A DNA stretch of 64,000 bases from Planctobacterium marinum (GCF_020687805.1 NZ_JAJEWQ010000001.1:589135-653134); one strand, 5' to 3'; shown: positions 28,443-38,198, counted from the first letter of the stretch. Notes: generated by a model not told the origin, from the letters alone. Made by a program: numbers and translations.

Positions 28443-29507
28443 ATGCACTATTTAAAATTTTTTCTGTTTCACTTTTACGCGCTGGTTGGAATTGTGTCTC
28501 TGAGTCTGGGAGGCATGTGGATTGTTGCGGGTTTTCTTTTCACCCTGATGTCCATTATTTTGGGAGACCTGATGTTGGGTGATGATTTATCCGAGCCTGC
28601 ACCCAAAGCGAACGTGTTTTATCATTGGCAACTCTGGAGCGCATTACCACTATTATCAGTGCTGATTTTCAGTGCCATTTGGCAACTTGCCCGAGCAACA
28701 GGGGAAATTGACTTAATCTGGTGGGTAGCCGTTTTTTATTGTGGGCTACTGACAGGCACACTGGGTACAGTCACTGCCCATGAGTTAGTGCACCGGAAAT
28801 GGGGAAGCACAGCCCACAGCATCGGACGTTGGTTACTGGCATTCAGTTTTGATAGTAACTTTGCCATTGAACATGTTTTTGGTCACCATATCAACATCGC
28901 AACCACACAGGACGCCGCCAGTGCTCCGCGCGGCAGAAACGTCTACCAGCACATGGTGATATCCACAATCCAGGGCAATATCAGTGCATGGAACATAGAA
29001 AAAAAGCGGTTGTTGCGAACAAACACAGCCGTATTGTCGCTGCAGAATCGATTTATTCACGGGGTGATATTGAGTCTGATATTAATGCTGATCAGTTATG
29101 TATTGGGGGGATTATCCGGTCTACTGTTCTTTGTATTATCAGGCGTTATTGCCAAAAGTTTGTTGGAGATTGTCAACTACATGGAACACTATGGTCTGGT
29201 GAGAGTTCCCGGAAAACGCGTATTTCCCAGACATTCATGGAATGCCAATAACAAAATTAGCAGCTGGTCACTGTTCAACTTAACCCGACATTCGCATCAC
29301 CACGCCAATGCCAATGTGCCCTTTCAATACCTTAAACCGATGAAAGAGGCGCCTTTGATGCCCACCGGTTATCTGGGCACGTTGGGCCTGACTCTGGTTC
29401 CTCCATTATGGTTTTACCTAATGAAACCCAGGCTGGCAGCATGGGATGAACAATTCGCCTCCCCGGAAGAGCGACAATGGCTGCTTAAACAAAATGAACA
29501 ACACTAA
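28443..29507 (+). CDS. alkB: AlkB-type membrane di-iron alkane monooxygenase
   Basis: This 354-aa integral membrane protein has the histidine motifs of the AlkB/fatty-acid hydroxylase family in order: HELVHR, EHVFGHH, the characteristic NYMEHYG box, and LTRHSHHHANA. These coordinate the di-iron site that hydroxylates terminal alkyl carbons. About six hydrophobic helices surround them. It is shorter than Pseudomonas AlkB (about 400 aa) but keeps all boxes. No rubredoxin or rubredoxin reductase gene is in the window. The AraC gene is divergent. Confidence 0.92.
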   Translation: MHYLKFFLFHFYALVGIVSLSLGGMWIVAGFLFTLMSIILGDLMLGDDLSEPAPKANVFYHWQLWSALPLLSVLIFSAIWQLARATGEIDLIWWVAVFYCGLLTGTLGTVTAHELVHRKWGSTAHSIGRWLLAFSFDSNFAIEHVFGHHINIATTQDAASAPRGRNVYQHMVISTIQGNISAWNIEKKRLLRTNTAVLSLQNRFIHGVILSLILMLISYVLGGLSGLLFFVLSGVIAKSLLEIVNYMEHYGLVRVPGKRVFPRHSWNANNKISSWSLFNLTRHSHHHANANVPFQYLKPMKEAPLMPTGYLGTLGLTLVPPLWFYLMKPRLAAWDEQFASPEERQWLLKQNEQH

Positions 29508-29565
29508 AGCACAAAGTACTGGTATTTCCGGACAGCCACCCTATATCTTCCTTAATGATGAGTGA

Positions 29566-30297
29566 TTGGAAATTAGTTTGTCTTCTGTAAAACCTGGTGC
29601 TTTAGTCAGTATTAAACAGGCTGCCATACCCGGCCTGTTGTTTGTAGTGAGTTTGTGGTGTATTAAAATTGCTGAGGTAACGCTGGGCGTCTCGCTCCAT
29701 GAACTCGGTGTTTACCCGGGTAAACTTGCGGGGTTAGTCGGCATTGTCACGGGGCCTTTAGTACATGGTTCATTCGAACACCTCGCCAGCAATAGTTTGC
29801 CGTTATTACTGTTGCTGGGGGCGCTCTATTTTGGCTACCCCAACTCTAAATATTGGACTATCGCTATTGTCTGGATTGGTTCCGGGCTGGGTACCTGGGT
29901 ATTTGCGCGTGAAGCGTGGCACTTTGGTGCCAGTGGTTTAACTCACGGACTTTTCTTCTACCTGCTGCTGGCCAGTATATTGCGGCGGGACAAACGTTCA
30001 ATTGCCCTGATGATGATAGCATTTTTTATGTACGGCAGTATGACCCTGACTATCTTTCCCAGAGAGCAAGGGGTGTCCTTTGAATATCACCTGTTTGGCG
30101 CTGTTGCTGGCTTAGTAGCCGCTGTGTTTTTCCGCCGCGCAGATCCCAAGCCGGTCGAGCCACTATACCCCTGGGAAGAGCAAGACCAGGAGGATGAAGT
30201 GATTGGTGATGAATGGCAATTACCCGAACAACAAAACTCCCCAACACCGGATTCGCAAATATCGAACAATACTAATAAAGACAATAACTTACTCTAA
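29566..30297 (+). CDS. Rhomboid-family intramembrane serine protease
   Basis: This 243-aa protein has about six membrane helices. The first rhomboid motif appears as HGSFEHLASNSLPLL, the catalytic serine as FGASGLTHG, and the catalytic histidine as YHLFGAVAG in the last helix. The C-terminus is a charged, disordered, glutamate/glutamine-rich tail. The start is uncertain: TTG at 29566 is the first start codon in frame; an ATG at 29555 is in another frame and soon stops. Confidence 0.9.
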   Translation: MEISLSSVKPGALVSIKQAAIPGLLFVVSLWCIKIAEVTLGVSLHELGVYPGKLAGLVGIVTGPLVHGSFEHLASNSLPLLLLLGALYFGYPNSKYWTIAIVWIGSGLGTWVFAREAWHFGASGLTHGLFFYLLLASILRRDKRSIALMMIAFFMYGSMTLTIFPREQGVSFEYHLFGAVAGLVAAVFFRRADPKPVEPLYPWEEQDQEDEVIGDEWQLPEQQNSPTPDSQISNNTNKDNNLL

Positions 30298-30374
30298 AGA
30301 CAGGTTCTATAAGTTGCGAACCCTGGCGGTTTGTCTCACACTTAGCACAGTTAAAATTGCAAATTGACAACACT

Positions 30375-30872
30375 ATGTTTGAGGTTCGCCCATTTGTTAA
30401 AATGGATTTTGAATGTGTTCAGGCTATCTACCAGCAAGGCATTGATAGCGGTTTAGCCACCTTTCAAACTGAGGTCAAGTCCTGGCAGGAATGGGACGAG
30501 TCCTTTGTCCATTCCTGTCGCCTGGTGATCGTTAACGAAAGTAACCGGGTATGTGGTTGGGCAGCCTTGCCGCCGGTTTCCAGTCGATGTTGTTACGCCG
30601 GCGTGGCTGAGGTTACCGTCTATATGGCATCAGATGCCAGAGGCTTTGGCGGTGGCAAACAACTTTTGCAGGCGCTAGTCAATTGCTCTGAACAACAAGG
30701 GATCTGGACATTAAAAGCCGGTATCTTCGAACAAAACCTGGCCAGCATTGCGCTTCACCAAAAATGCGGATTCAAAACACTTGGCACCCAGGAACGACTC
30801 GGTAAACTGCATAACACCTGGATGAATGTGGTTGCAATGGAACGCCGTAGTCAGGTGGTAGGCATCGATTAA
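30375..30872 (+). CDS. GNAT-family N-acetyltransferase (phosphinothricin-acetyltransferase-like)
   Basis: This 165-aa protein matches the Pat-like branch of GNAT enzymes: VRPFVKMDFECVQAIYQQGI at the start, AEVTVYMASDARGFGGGKQL as the beta4-alpha3 acetyl-CoA binding region (R/Q-x-x-G-x-G/A variant), and ALHQKCGFKTLGTQERLGK near the end. The substrate is unknown; a small amino acid is likely from the family. ATG at 30375 is chosen; a TTG 18 bp upstream is possible. Neither has a clear ribosome site. Confidence 0.88.
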   Translation: MFEVRPFVKMDFECVQAIYQQGIDSGLATFQTEVKSWQEWDESFVHSCRLVIVNESNRVCGWAALPPVSSRCCYAGVAEVTVYMASDARGFGGGKQLLQALVNCSEQQGIWTLKAGIFEQNLASIALHQKCGFKTLGTQERLGKLHNTWMNVVAMERRSQVVGID

Positions 30873-30879
30873 CGCCTGT

Positions 30880-31179
30880 TTACTGGCAATACAATTGGTG
30901 CAATAAACTGACAATAGGGATCACCTTCTTATCTGCCAGTGAATAATAAATAGTTTGTGCGTCTCGCCTTGTACACACCAGGTTTTCCCGCCGTAAAAAC
31001 GCCAGATGTTGAGATAAGGTAGACTGCGGTATAGTCACCAGCGCATTTAACTCAGAAACTGACTTTTCACCCGATTGTAAAATACATAGCAACAACAGGC
31101 GGTGTTTATTGGCCAGCATTTTTAGCATGGCGACCGCCTGCCCGGCATGTTGTTCCATTTCAGAAAAAGGCATGTTCAT
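30880..31179 (-). CDS. ArsR-family transcriptional repressor
   Basis: This 99-aa protein is a winged helix-turn-helix regulator with the recognition region VTIPQSTLSQHLAFLRRENLV. A cysteine lies in LLLLCIL and others near ENLVCTRRD and in the last residues (LYCQ), so thiol- or sulfide-based sensing is possible. It is the last gene of a cassette with two YeeE/YedE genes, an arrangement known from BigR/SqrR-like sulfur regulators. Confidence 0.92.
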   Translation of the reverse strand: MNMPFSEMEQHAGQAVAMLKMLANKHRLLLLCILQSGEKSVSELNALVTIPQSTLSQHLAFLRRENLVCTRRDAQTIYYSLADKKVIPIVSLLHQLYCQ

Positions 31180-31183
31180 GAAT

Positions 31184-31615
31184 TCATCCTTTTCCTGAAT
31201 ATCTCAGTGTGTCAAACACTTTCATACTGACAACCATCACAGTAACGAACACCAATAACCGCGGCTCCCCACCAGGTATGTTGGCCAATGCCGGACCAGG
31301 ACACAACCCGGTTATTCCCCAACCGGCGCCGAATAAAACAGCCCCCCACAGCAAGGACTTGTCAGGTTTTTGCTGAACAGGCAGGTTAAAACCCGGTTCA
31401 CACCAGGGTTTAGACAGCCTGGGTTTAACCATGAAATAACCAGCCCAATAAACTGTCAGCGCAGCTACCATAACCAACAATAAACTGGGGTCCCAGCTAC
31501 CAAAGAAGTCTAAAAAGTTCTGAACCTTCAGCGGATTCACCATCTGAGACAGGAGTAATCCAATAGAAAAAGTCAGGCCCGATAAGAATGCCATCAAATT
31601 TGATACTTTTGTCAT
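31184..31615 (-). CDS. YeeE/YedE-family membrane protein, second half-transporter
   Basis: This 143-aa protein has four membrane helices and the conserved motif GAGWGITGLCPGPALAN, whose cysteine is characteristic of thiosulfate/sulfur-compound transporters of this family. It pairs with the preceding 143-aa paralogue, and together they correspond to one full-length YeeE-type channel (PmpA/PmpB-type arrangement). It lies 9 bp after the paralogue. Confidence 0.9.
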   Translation of the reverse strand: MTKVSNLMAFLSGLTFSIGLLLSQMVNPLKVQNFLDFFGSWDPSLLLVMVAALTVYWAGYFMVKPRLSKPWCEPGFNLPVQQKPDKSLLWGAVLFGAGWGITGLCPGPALANIPGGEPRLLVFVTVMVVSMKVFDTLRYSGKG

Positions 31616-31624
31616 GGTTGTTTC

Positions 31625-32056
31625 CTATACCACCAGGTGGCGCATTAGCGCGACAGCAACAATGCCCGTTAGCATAAATACACAGGTAGCAATGACCGAA
31701 CGAAGCGAAAACCGCCCAATACCACAGATACCATGACCACTCGTGCAACCGGCACCCATGCGGGTACCCACCCCCACTAAAACCGCACCAGTAATTATTT
31801 GCCACCAGGACAGTGATATTTCCGCAGGTAATTTAATCTGTGCGTAATCATACTGAAATGCATTGATTATCGCGGGGCCAGTCAGTAAGCCCAGAATAAA
31901 CCAAACTGCAATACGGGATTGTTTTGGCGCATTGATAATATTACCCACTAAACCAGATACCCCCATTACCCGTCCATGAGCCAATAACAATATCACCCCG
32001 GCCAGGCCAATGAATACTCCCCCAACCATTGCCATCAACGGTGTAAATTCTGTCAT
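31625..32056 (-). CDS. YeeE/YedE-family membrane protein, first half-transporter
   Basis: This 143-aa protein has four membrane helices and the conserved GVGTRMGAGCTSGHGICGIGR cysteine motif (shown in part: GAGCTSGHGICG). It is the first gene of the three-gene cassette ending with ArsR. Import of reduced sulfur species is the family role; a 10-bp inverted repeat overlies its promoter region. Confidence 0.9.
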   Translation of the reverse strand: MTEFTPLMAMVGGVFIGLAGVILLLAHGRVMGVSGLVGNIINAPKQSRIAVWFILGLLTGPAIINAFQYDYAQIKLPAEISLSWWQIITGAVLVGVGTRMGAGCTSGHGICGIGRFSLRSVIATCVFMLTGIVAVALMRHLVV

Positions 32057-32065
32057 AACCCACCC

Positions 32066-32094
32066 TATATTGTATTTTGTAAATATACGATATA
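32066..32094. promoter_or_regulatory. Inverted-repeat operator before the YeeE-YeeE-ArsR cassette
   Basis: TATATTGTAT and ATACGATATA form a near-perfect inverted repeat (9 of 10) with a 9-bp spacer, 10 bp upstream of the first start codon. Position and symmetry fit autoregulation by the ArsR protein. Confidence 0.55.
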
Positions 32095-32228
32095 ATAACC
32101 CTGTTTAGCGATTAAGAAAAGTGCAGCTCCTTATTTTACGGCCTTCGCAGTCATAGCGGAGAATAGTTTTACAACGACGGTGATCTTTCCTATGCTGGAT
32201 CGGTTAACCCCATCCAGAGGAAAAACAG

Positions 32229-32756
32229 TTGGATTTAGTTTTGCTAAAACCTGGACGTCAAGAATTAGCGGGAGCCAGCATGATTGATGGTGAACTGATG
32301 ACGTCCGGCGAAGACTTGTCAGGATGTATCGAGCTTGTTTCCATGGGGTATGGTTTTAAACAACAAATGACCACCAATGTGAGTAATTCTGCCAGAACCT
32401 CAGGGCGTCCTGATATGGAAGATCTCAAAATCGTTAAATACATAGACAAAGCATCACCGCTCTTATACAAGCATATGCTATCCGCTACCCCAATTGACGA
32501 TGGTATTGAACCGACTCAATTATTTTTATGCCGCAATGCCAACATCGATGGAGATGGCAATTCCATCATCGGTAATATAGTGACGGTTAAACTCTTCAAC
32601 TGCATGATCAGCTCCATTGAAACCCAATCACATGCAAATGATATGGCCACAGAACAATTAACTCTCAACTTTACCGATATCGAATGGACCACATCAGAAC
32701 AGGACAGTCAGGCAAACACCACAGGGAATTATGTGTTTTTCTGGAGTGAAACCTGA
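32229..32756 (+). CDS. hcp: Hcp-family type VI secretion tube protein (orphan)
   Basis: This 175-aa protein matches Hcp: MDLVLLKPG at the start, SGRPDMEDLKIVKYIDKASP in the middle, then KLFNCMISSIETQSHANDM and TEQLTLNFTDIEW. Hcp hexamers stack into the inner tube of type VI systems and carry effectors. The start is TTG at 32229, supported by AGAGG 9 bp upstream and by the Hcp-like N-terminus. No other type VI gene is in the window, so it is an orphan copy that would work with a system elsewhere, or act as a secreted scaffold. Confidence 0.9.
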   Translation: MDLVLLKPGRQELAGASMIDGELMTSGEDLSGCIELVSMGYGFKQQMTTNVSNSARTSGRPDMEDLKIVKYIDKASPLLYKHMLSATPIDDGIEPTQLFLCRNANIDGDGNSIIGNIVTVKLFNCMISSIETQSHANDMATEQLTLNFTDIEWTTSEQDSQANTTGNYVFFWSET

Positions 32757-32796
32757 TTTCATATTACAGGAATTAAAAGTCTTTTCTGCCGCGAAT

Positions 32797-32824
32797 AAAA
32801 AAGGCGCTTTTCAGCGCCTGTTTT
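32797..32824. terminator. Bidirectional terminator between hcp and lysS
   Basis: AGGCGCT, loop TTTC, AGCGCCT is flanked by A- and T-runs. On the minus strand seven T residues follow the stem (lysS end); on the plus strand TGTTTT follows. Confidence 0.9.
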
Positions 32825-32850
32825 GAACGTTGTCGCATTGAACCGCGGGA

Positions 32851-34392
32851 CTATTCAGTGACTTCCGGTTTCATGTGCGGGAACAGGATCACATCTTTAA
32901 TCGTCGGTGAATCAGAGAACAACATCACCAGACGATCGATACCTATACCCTCGCCTGCTGTTGGCGGTAATCCGTATTCCAGGGCGCGAATGTAGTCGTC
33001 ATCGAAATGCATGGCTTCATCGTCACCGGCTTCTTTTTCTTCCACCTGCTTTCTAAAGCGCGCCGCCTGATCTTCAGCATCATTAAGCTCGGAGAAACCG
33101 TTGGCCAGTTCACGACCACCTACGAAGAACTCGAAACGATCAGTGATAAAAGGATTGTCATCGTTGCGACGCGCTAAGGGCGACACTTCCCACGGATATT
33201 CAGTGATAAATGTGGGTTGCTCCAGCTTTTCTTCCGCTACCGCTTCGAAGATCTCACACAGGTATTTTCCTGGTCCCCAAATACCATCCACTTCCGGCTC
33301 TTTGATGTGCAACTGACGGGCTATGGCTTGTAAACCTTCCAGATTGTTTTCTGCATCATTAATGATGGCAGCATCCACTTCCGGGTAATGTTTGATAATA
33401 GCGTCTGCCATGCTCAAACGGGCAAAGGGTTCGCCAAAGTTGTAGATCACTTCACTGACAACTTCACCCTCTTCGTTTTTGGTAGTGTTGCGAATATCCG
33501 TAGTGCCTAATATATCCCGCGCTAAGGTACGCAACATGTCTTCGGTTAAATCCATCAAATCGTGATAATCGGCATAAGCCTGATACCACTCGATCATGGT
33601 GAACTCGGGATTGTGACGCGTTGACAGACCTTCGTTACGGAAGTTCCGGTTAATTTCGAATACCCGTTCAAAGCCACCCACCACTAATCGCTTCAGATAT
33701 AGTTCCGGAGCAATACGCAAATACATATCAATATCTAACGCATTGTGATGAGTTACAAATGGCTTAGCCGTTGCACCGCCTGGAATAACCTGCAGCATCG
33801 GAGTTTCGACTTCCATGAAATCGCGATCGCTCAGGTAACGGCGAATGCCGTCAACAATGCGGCTGCGCATCACAAAGGTTTCACGGGTTTCCGGACTCAT
33901 GATCAAGTCCACATAACGCTGGCGATACTTGGTTTCCTGGTCAGCCAGCCCGTGGAATTTTTCAGGTAATGGTCTTAGAGACTTCGTCAACAATTCGTAG
34001 CTTTCCATGTTGACATATAAGTCGCCTTTACCGGATTTATGCAGCGCTCCGCTGACACCGATTATGTCACCGATGTCCAGTTGGCCGTATTTCGCTTTTA
34101 AGTCCTTTTGCACATCTTTGGCGGCATAGGCCTGAATACGGCCTTTCATATCCTGTAAGACTAAAAAGGGGCCGCGTTTGGACATAATACGCCCAGCAAC
34201 AGACACCTGAACGGCCAGTTCTTCCAGGCTTTCTTTATCGTGATCGCCAAAAGCCATTTGCAAATCGGCACTGTAGTTCTCTCTGCGAAACTTATTCGGG
34301 TGTGCATTCGCAGGACAATTTTCCCGAATAGTCGCCAGTTTGCCACGGCGTTCCGCGATTAATTTGTTTTCATCGAGTTGTTGCTCAGACAT
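32851..34392 (-). CDS. lysS: Lysyl-tRNA synthetase, class II
   Basis: This 513-aa enzyme has an N-terminal OB-fold anticodon-binding domain (about residues 65-145) and a class II catalytic core with motif 2 [22 protein letters not shown] (in part: [15 protein letters not shown]) and motif 3 [11 protein letters not shown]. It lies 19 bp after prfB on the same strand, the order found in many gammaproteobacteria. Confidence 0.98.
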   Translation of the reverse strand: MSEQQLDENKLIAERRGKLATIRENCPANAHPNKFRRENYSADLQMAFGDHDKESLEELAVQVSVAGRIMSKRGPFLVLQDMKGRIQAYAAKDVQKDLKAKYGQLDIGDIIGVSGALHKSGKGDLYVNMESYELLTKSLRPLPEKFHGLADQETKYRQRYVDLIMSPETRETFVMRSRIVDGIRRYLSDRDFMEVETPMLQVIPGGATAKPFVTHHNALDIDMYLRIAPELYLKRLVVGGFERVFEINRNFRNEGLSTRHNPEFTMIEWYQAYADYHDLMDLTEDMLRTLARDILGTTDIRNTTKNEEGEVVSEVIYNFGEPFARLSMADAIIKHYPEVDAAIINDAENNLEGLQAIARQLHIKEPEVDGIWGPGKYLCEIFEAVAEEKLEQPTFITEYPWEVSPLARRNDDNPFITDRFEFFVGGRELANGFSELNDAEDQAARFRKQVEEKEAGDDEAMHFDDDYIRALEYGLPPTAGEGIGIDRLVMLFSDSPTIKDVILFPHMKPEVTE

Positions 34393-34411
34393 GTGTCTAT
34401 AATTTCCTGAT

Positions 34412-35510
34412 TTAAAGGCCAGATTTCAAGCTGGCCTGAATAAACTTATCCAGATCACCGTCCAGGACGGCCTGAGTATTTCGGGTTTCTACACCGGTAC
34501 GCAAATCTTTGATGCGCGAATCATCCAATACGTATGAACGTATCTGACTGCCCCAACCGATATCCGATTTGTTATCTTCCATCGCTTGCTTTTCTTCGTT
34601 TTGTTTTTGCAACTCAAACTCATAAAGCTTCGCTTTTAACTGCTTCATGGCCTGGTCTTTATTCTTGTGCTGCGACCGGTCATTCTGACACTGCACCACG
34701 ATATTGGTGGGTAAGTGAGTAATACGTACCGCTGAATCCGTTCGGTTTACGTGCTGACCACCGGCACCTGAGGCCCGATAGGTATCAATGCGTAGATCAG
34801 CCGGATTAATTTCAATTTCAATATCGTCATTGATTTCAGGGTAAACAAACGCTGATGCAAAAGATGTATGACGACGATTACCTGAATCAAACGGTGATTT
34901 ACGCACTAAACGATGCACCCCGGTTTCTGTGCGCAACCAGCCAAAGGCATACTCACCACCAAAGCGAATTGTAGCACTTTTAATACCGGCCACATCCCCG
35001 TCAGACACTTCAATCAGTTCGGTTTTAAACTGATGTTCTTCACCCCAGCGCAAATACATGCGCAACAGCATATTTGCCCAATCTTGTGCTTCGGTGCCAC
35101 CGGAGCCCGCCTGAATGTCCAGATAGCAATCATTGCTGTCATTTGGACCGGAAAACATGCGGCGAAATTCCAGCTCTTCTAACTTACCGATCATCGCGTT
35201 AAGTTCTTCCTGAGCTTCATTGAAAGTCTCTTCGTCTTCGGCTTCAATCGCCAATTCCAGAAGGCCTTCTACATCTTCAACGCCCTGGTCTAACTGCAAA
35301 ATCGTATCCACTACGATTTCCAATGCAACCTTCTCTTTACCTAAGGCTTGCGCGCGTTCAGGCTCGTTCCATACATCAGGAGATTCCAGCTCCCGATTAA
35401 CTTCTTCAAGGCGCTCTGACTTTACAGCAAAGTCAAAGATACCCCCTAAGCAGTTCAGTACGCGCTTTTACGTCTGCGATACCATTTTGCACAGGATTGA
35501 TTTCAAACAT
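34412..35510 (-). CDS. prfB: Peptide chain release factor 2 (programmed +1 frameshift)
   Basis: RF2 recognises UGA and UAA stop codons. Translation starts at ATG 35510 ([13 protein letters not shown]), runs 25 codons to an in-frame TGA at 35435-35433, then shifts +1 and continues to 34412, giving 365 aa, the E. coli length. The tripeptide anticodon SPF (RKSPFDSG) and the catalytic GGQ (GAGGQHVN) are present. lysS follows 19 bp downstream. Confidence 0.97.
35432..35447 (-). promoter_or_regulatory. RF2 autoregulatory frameshift site
   Basis: On the minus strand the site reads AGGGGGTATCTTTGAC: an internal Shine-Dalgarno-like AGGGGG, three bases, the slippery CTT codon, and TGA followed by C. 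When RF2 is scarce the ribosome pauses at TGA and shifts +1. Confidence 0.95.
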
Positions 35511-35867
35511 ATTTATTCTTTACTTACCTCAAAAACAGGGCCGGAATTCTATCTAATTTGCGGCGAATTGAACAGCGAACAATCTCTGGGAACAGGGTGT
35601 AATAGAAAATTATCAAACAAAAAGTACAAAATTCGACCTTTTGGTCAAAAAAAATTAACAATAATGCAAAAATGGCGCTAAAATACCTTCCCGCGTAAAG
35701 AAGCACTTCATCACGAAGCTGCCACACAAATAATGCCTTACAAAAACACCTTCCCGACAGCAAAGCCATCAGCATATTGCTAAGCCCGGAAGCCGTAGGC
35801 AACAAATAAAACATACACACAATCGCAACACCGGCCCAGATCTATGTGGTGTTGCAACGGAGAAAAC
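35511..35867. other. Divergent intergenic region before the TonB receptor
   Basis: This 357-bp gap holds the promoters of prfB (minus) and the receptor (plus). It is AT-rich in its first part (run of eight A near 35646). I see no riboswitch, Fur box or clear operator. Confidence 0.5.
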
Positions 35868-38120
35868 ATGAACACACACCGCGACAGCAACAGGCTGCTC
35901 AGAACATCACTTCTGTGCGCAGCAATTCAACTTGCACTTTCAGGCACGGTCAATGCCCAGGAATCCGAAGACGAGGCGTCAGAATTCGAAGCAATTACCG
36001 TTACCGCCACAAAACGGGCGCAGGTTATCTATGAGGTCCCCATTGCCATCAGCGCTTTTCAGGGTGACGCGTTGGCAGAGCAAGGCATCAGCGACCTGAC
36101 GGATGTCGGCAAGTTTGTTCCCAACCTGAATGTTACCGGATTTTCGGCTGGCCACACTTCATCAGCCAATCCATTTATTCGCGGTATCGGTTTACAAGAC
36201 CACCTGATCACCACAGATCCTGGCGTCAGTGTTTATGTGGACGGGGTTTACCTGGGTCGCCAGGTTGGACAAAACTGGAGCCTGTCAAATATCGAGCGTA
36301 TTGAGGTTTTGCGTGGCCCACAAGGTACGTTGTATGGCCGAAACTCTATCGGTGGTGCAATCAATATCATCACCAAACAACCCAACGAGGTAAACTCAAC
36401 TAAAGTCAACCTGGAAGCAGGCACCCGAGGTCGTCTGCGCACCGATATTTTCACCAACCGTGAACTGTCGCCAGGTTTGGCGTTTAACATGAATATTGGT
36501 TATACCGAACGCGATGGTCTGGGTGAATTCTACAACCTGGAAAACCCTAAATGGGATGTGGGTGAAACTCAGGAAGTATACGGTCGTTTCTCCGTTAAAT
36601 ATGAACCTTCTGATTCATTGCGCTTCATTCTGACAGCCGATGGCAATAACGGTGACGGTGGCTTGCGCCCCTACACCGCACTCATTGACGAGCTGGGCCC
36701 TGACACGCGTTACACCTCAGGTAACAACGGTGTCGGCGTGATGTTATCGAATGACGACGTCGCAGCAGACATCTATGACAATGCCACTGGTACTGACGCC
36801 GTCAATGAAGTTTCCAATAGCGCTCATGGCGTGTCTTTTACAACTGAGTGGGATATCAGTGATGACCTGATGATGAAAATTATCGCCAGCCATCGCTCTT
36901 CAGAGTACAAAGCTGGCCTGGATGACGATGCAACGGTGTACGCGCTGGATCATTATCCTGAGCGTGGCAGCGCTGAACAGGACTCTGTAGAACTGCAGTT
37001 TAGTGGTTACCTGGGAGAAAGCGCTGACTTTGTGGCCGGTTTGTACTGGTTCCAGGAAGAAGGTGACAACCGTCAGGGTGCTGACTCCAGTTTCGACGCA
37101 GGAGGCAATACCCTGCAACTGGATCAAAAAGCGACCAGTAAAGCAGCCTTTGTGAATGTGGGTTATGACGTTTCAGACGCACTTCGTCTGTCAGGTGGTC
37201 TGCGCTATACAGAAGATGAAAAAGACGCATCAGCCAACGTTTTCCCGGCGCTTGGCACTATCTATGACGCTGATGAATGGGATGAACTGAGCTGGGAATT
37301 GGCCGGAAATTACACGTTTGACAATGGCATGAATGCTTACGCCACCATTCAGACGGGATATCAGGGGGGACAATATCCTGCCCGCCCTTATTGTTTGATT
37401 GGTCAGTTCTTTGGCGCCGGAGGTTTTGATGACCTGGACAATGCAATTGAAACAGTGAACGCAAATAATTGTTTTACTGCGACTGAAAACATCACTGCCG
37501 TGAACTATGAAGTGGGTGTTAAGGGCCGTTTAACTGACTATCTGGATATGAGCATCGCCCTATTCAATACAGAATATGATGACCTGCCTTATCAGGTAAG
37601 TCAGGTCAGTGATGCCGGTTTTGATACTGCTAACCTGGTAGTGTCGCAAACCTCCCGTGGTGTAGAATTCGACAGCAACCTGACACTGGGCAATTTCAGC
37701 CTGCAAACCAGCATTGGCTTTATGGATGTTGAAGTAGACGAGCAATTGGTGGATGGCACTGTATTCACCCCGGTTGCACCGTTAACCCCTGAATGGACAA
37801 TCGCATTTGGCCCCGCCTACGAGTTCTTTATGGAAGACGGCGCCTCAGTGAAAGTCAGAGTGGATTACTCCTGGCGTGATGATATGTATGGCGAGCCCAG
37901 CTCAGCACCTGAGCGTATGACGTTGATTGAAGACCGCACCCTGGTGAACATGGATATTTCCTACACGCCAGGCAATGAAGCCTATACAGTAGGGTTATAC
38001 GGACGAAATATCTTTGATGAGCGTTACGACAATGCGCGCCTGAATACCGGCGACTATGTATTGCGAATTTTGTCTAACGATGCCAGTGAATTCGGTGTCA
38101 GATTTACAACCGAATGGTAG
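35868..38120 (+). CDS. TonB-dependent outer-membrane receptor
   Basis: This 750-aa receptor has a signal peptide (LLCAAIQLALSGTVNA), a TonB-box-like segment (FEAITVTATKR), a plug domain with RIEVLRGPQGTLYGRNSIGG and a barrel ending in FGVRFTTEW. The ligand is unknown. The start at ATG 35868 is chosen because GGAG lies 6 bp before it; an in-frame ATG 24 bp upstream adds an unlikely MWCCNGEN. No transport or degradation gene lies beside it. Confidence 0.93.
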   Translation: MNTHRDSNRLLRTSLLCAAIQLALSGTVNAQESEDEASEFEAITVTATKRAQVIYEVPIAISAFQGDALAEQGISDLTDVGKFVPNLNVTGFSAGHTSSANPFIRGIGLQDHLITTDPGVSVYVDGVYLGRQVGQNWSLSNIERIEVLRGPQGTLYGRNSIGGAINIITKQPNEVNSTKVNLEAGTRGRLRTDIFTNRELSPGLAFNMNIGYTERDGLGEFYNLENPKWDVGETQEVYGRFSVKYEPSDSLRFILTADGNNGDGGLRPYTALIDELGPDTRYTSGNNGVGVMLSNDDVAADIYDNATGTDAVNEVSNSAHGVSFTTEWDISDDLMMKIIASHRSSEYKAGLDDDATVYALDHYPERGSAEQDSVELQFSGYLGESADFVAGLYWFQEEGDNRQGADSSFDAGGNTLQLDQKATSKAAFVNVGYDVSDALRLSGGLRYTEDEKDASANVFPALGTIYDADEWDELSWELAGNYTFDNGMNAYATIQTGYQGGQYPARPYCLIGQFFGAGGFDDLDNAIETVNANNCFTATENITAVNYEVGVKGRLTDYLDMSIALFNTEYDDLPYQVSQVSDAGFDTANLVVSQTSRGVEFDSNLTLGNFSLQTSIGFMDVEVDEQLVDGTVFTPVAPLTPEWTIAFGPAYEFFMEDGASVKVRVDYSWRDDMYGEPSSAPERMTLIEDRTLVNMDISYTPGNEAYTVGLYGRNIFDERYDNARLNTGDYVLRILSNDASEFGVRFTTEW

Positions 38121-38145
38121 ATTTTTAAGAGTTTAACGCTTAAAC

Positions 38146-38169
38146 AAGACCGGCTCGCGCCGGTCTTTT
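38146..38169. terminator. Bidirectional terminator after the TonB receptor
   Basis: AAGACCGGC, loop TCGC, GCCGGTCTT followed by TT serves the receptor and the convergent lipoprotein gene. Confidence 0.85.
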
Positions 38170-38198
38170 ACTCTGACAATAACAATAGCGCTTTCCCT

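Noticed and set aside
35432..35438. In-frame TGA in prfB, as if the gene were a pseudogene
   Set aside because: The flanking AGGGGG and CTT-TGA-C are exactly the RF2 programmed frameshift signal, and the rest of the protein is intact.
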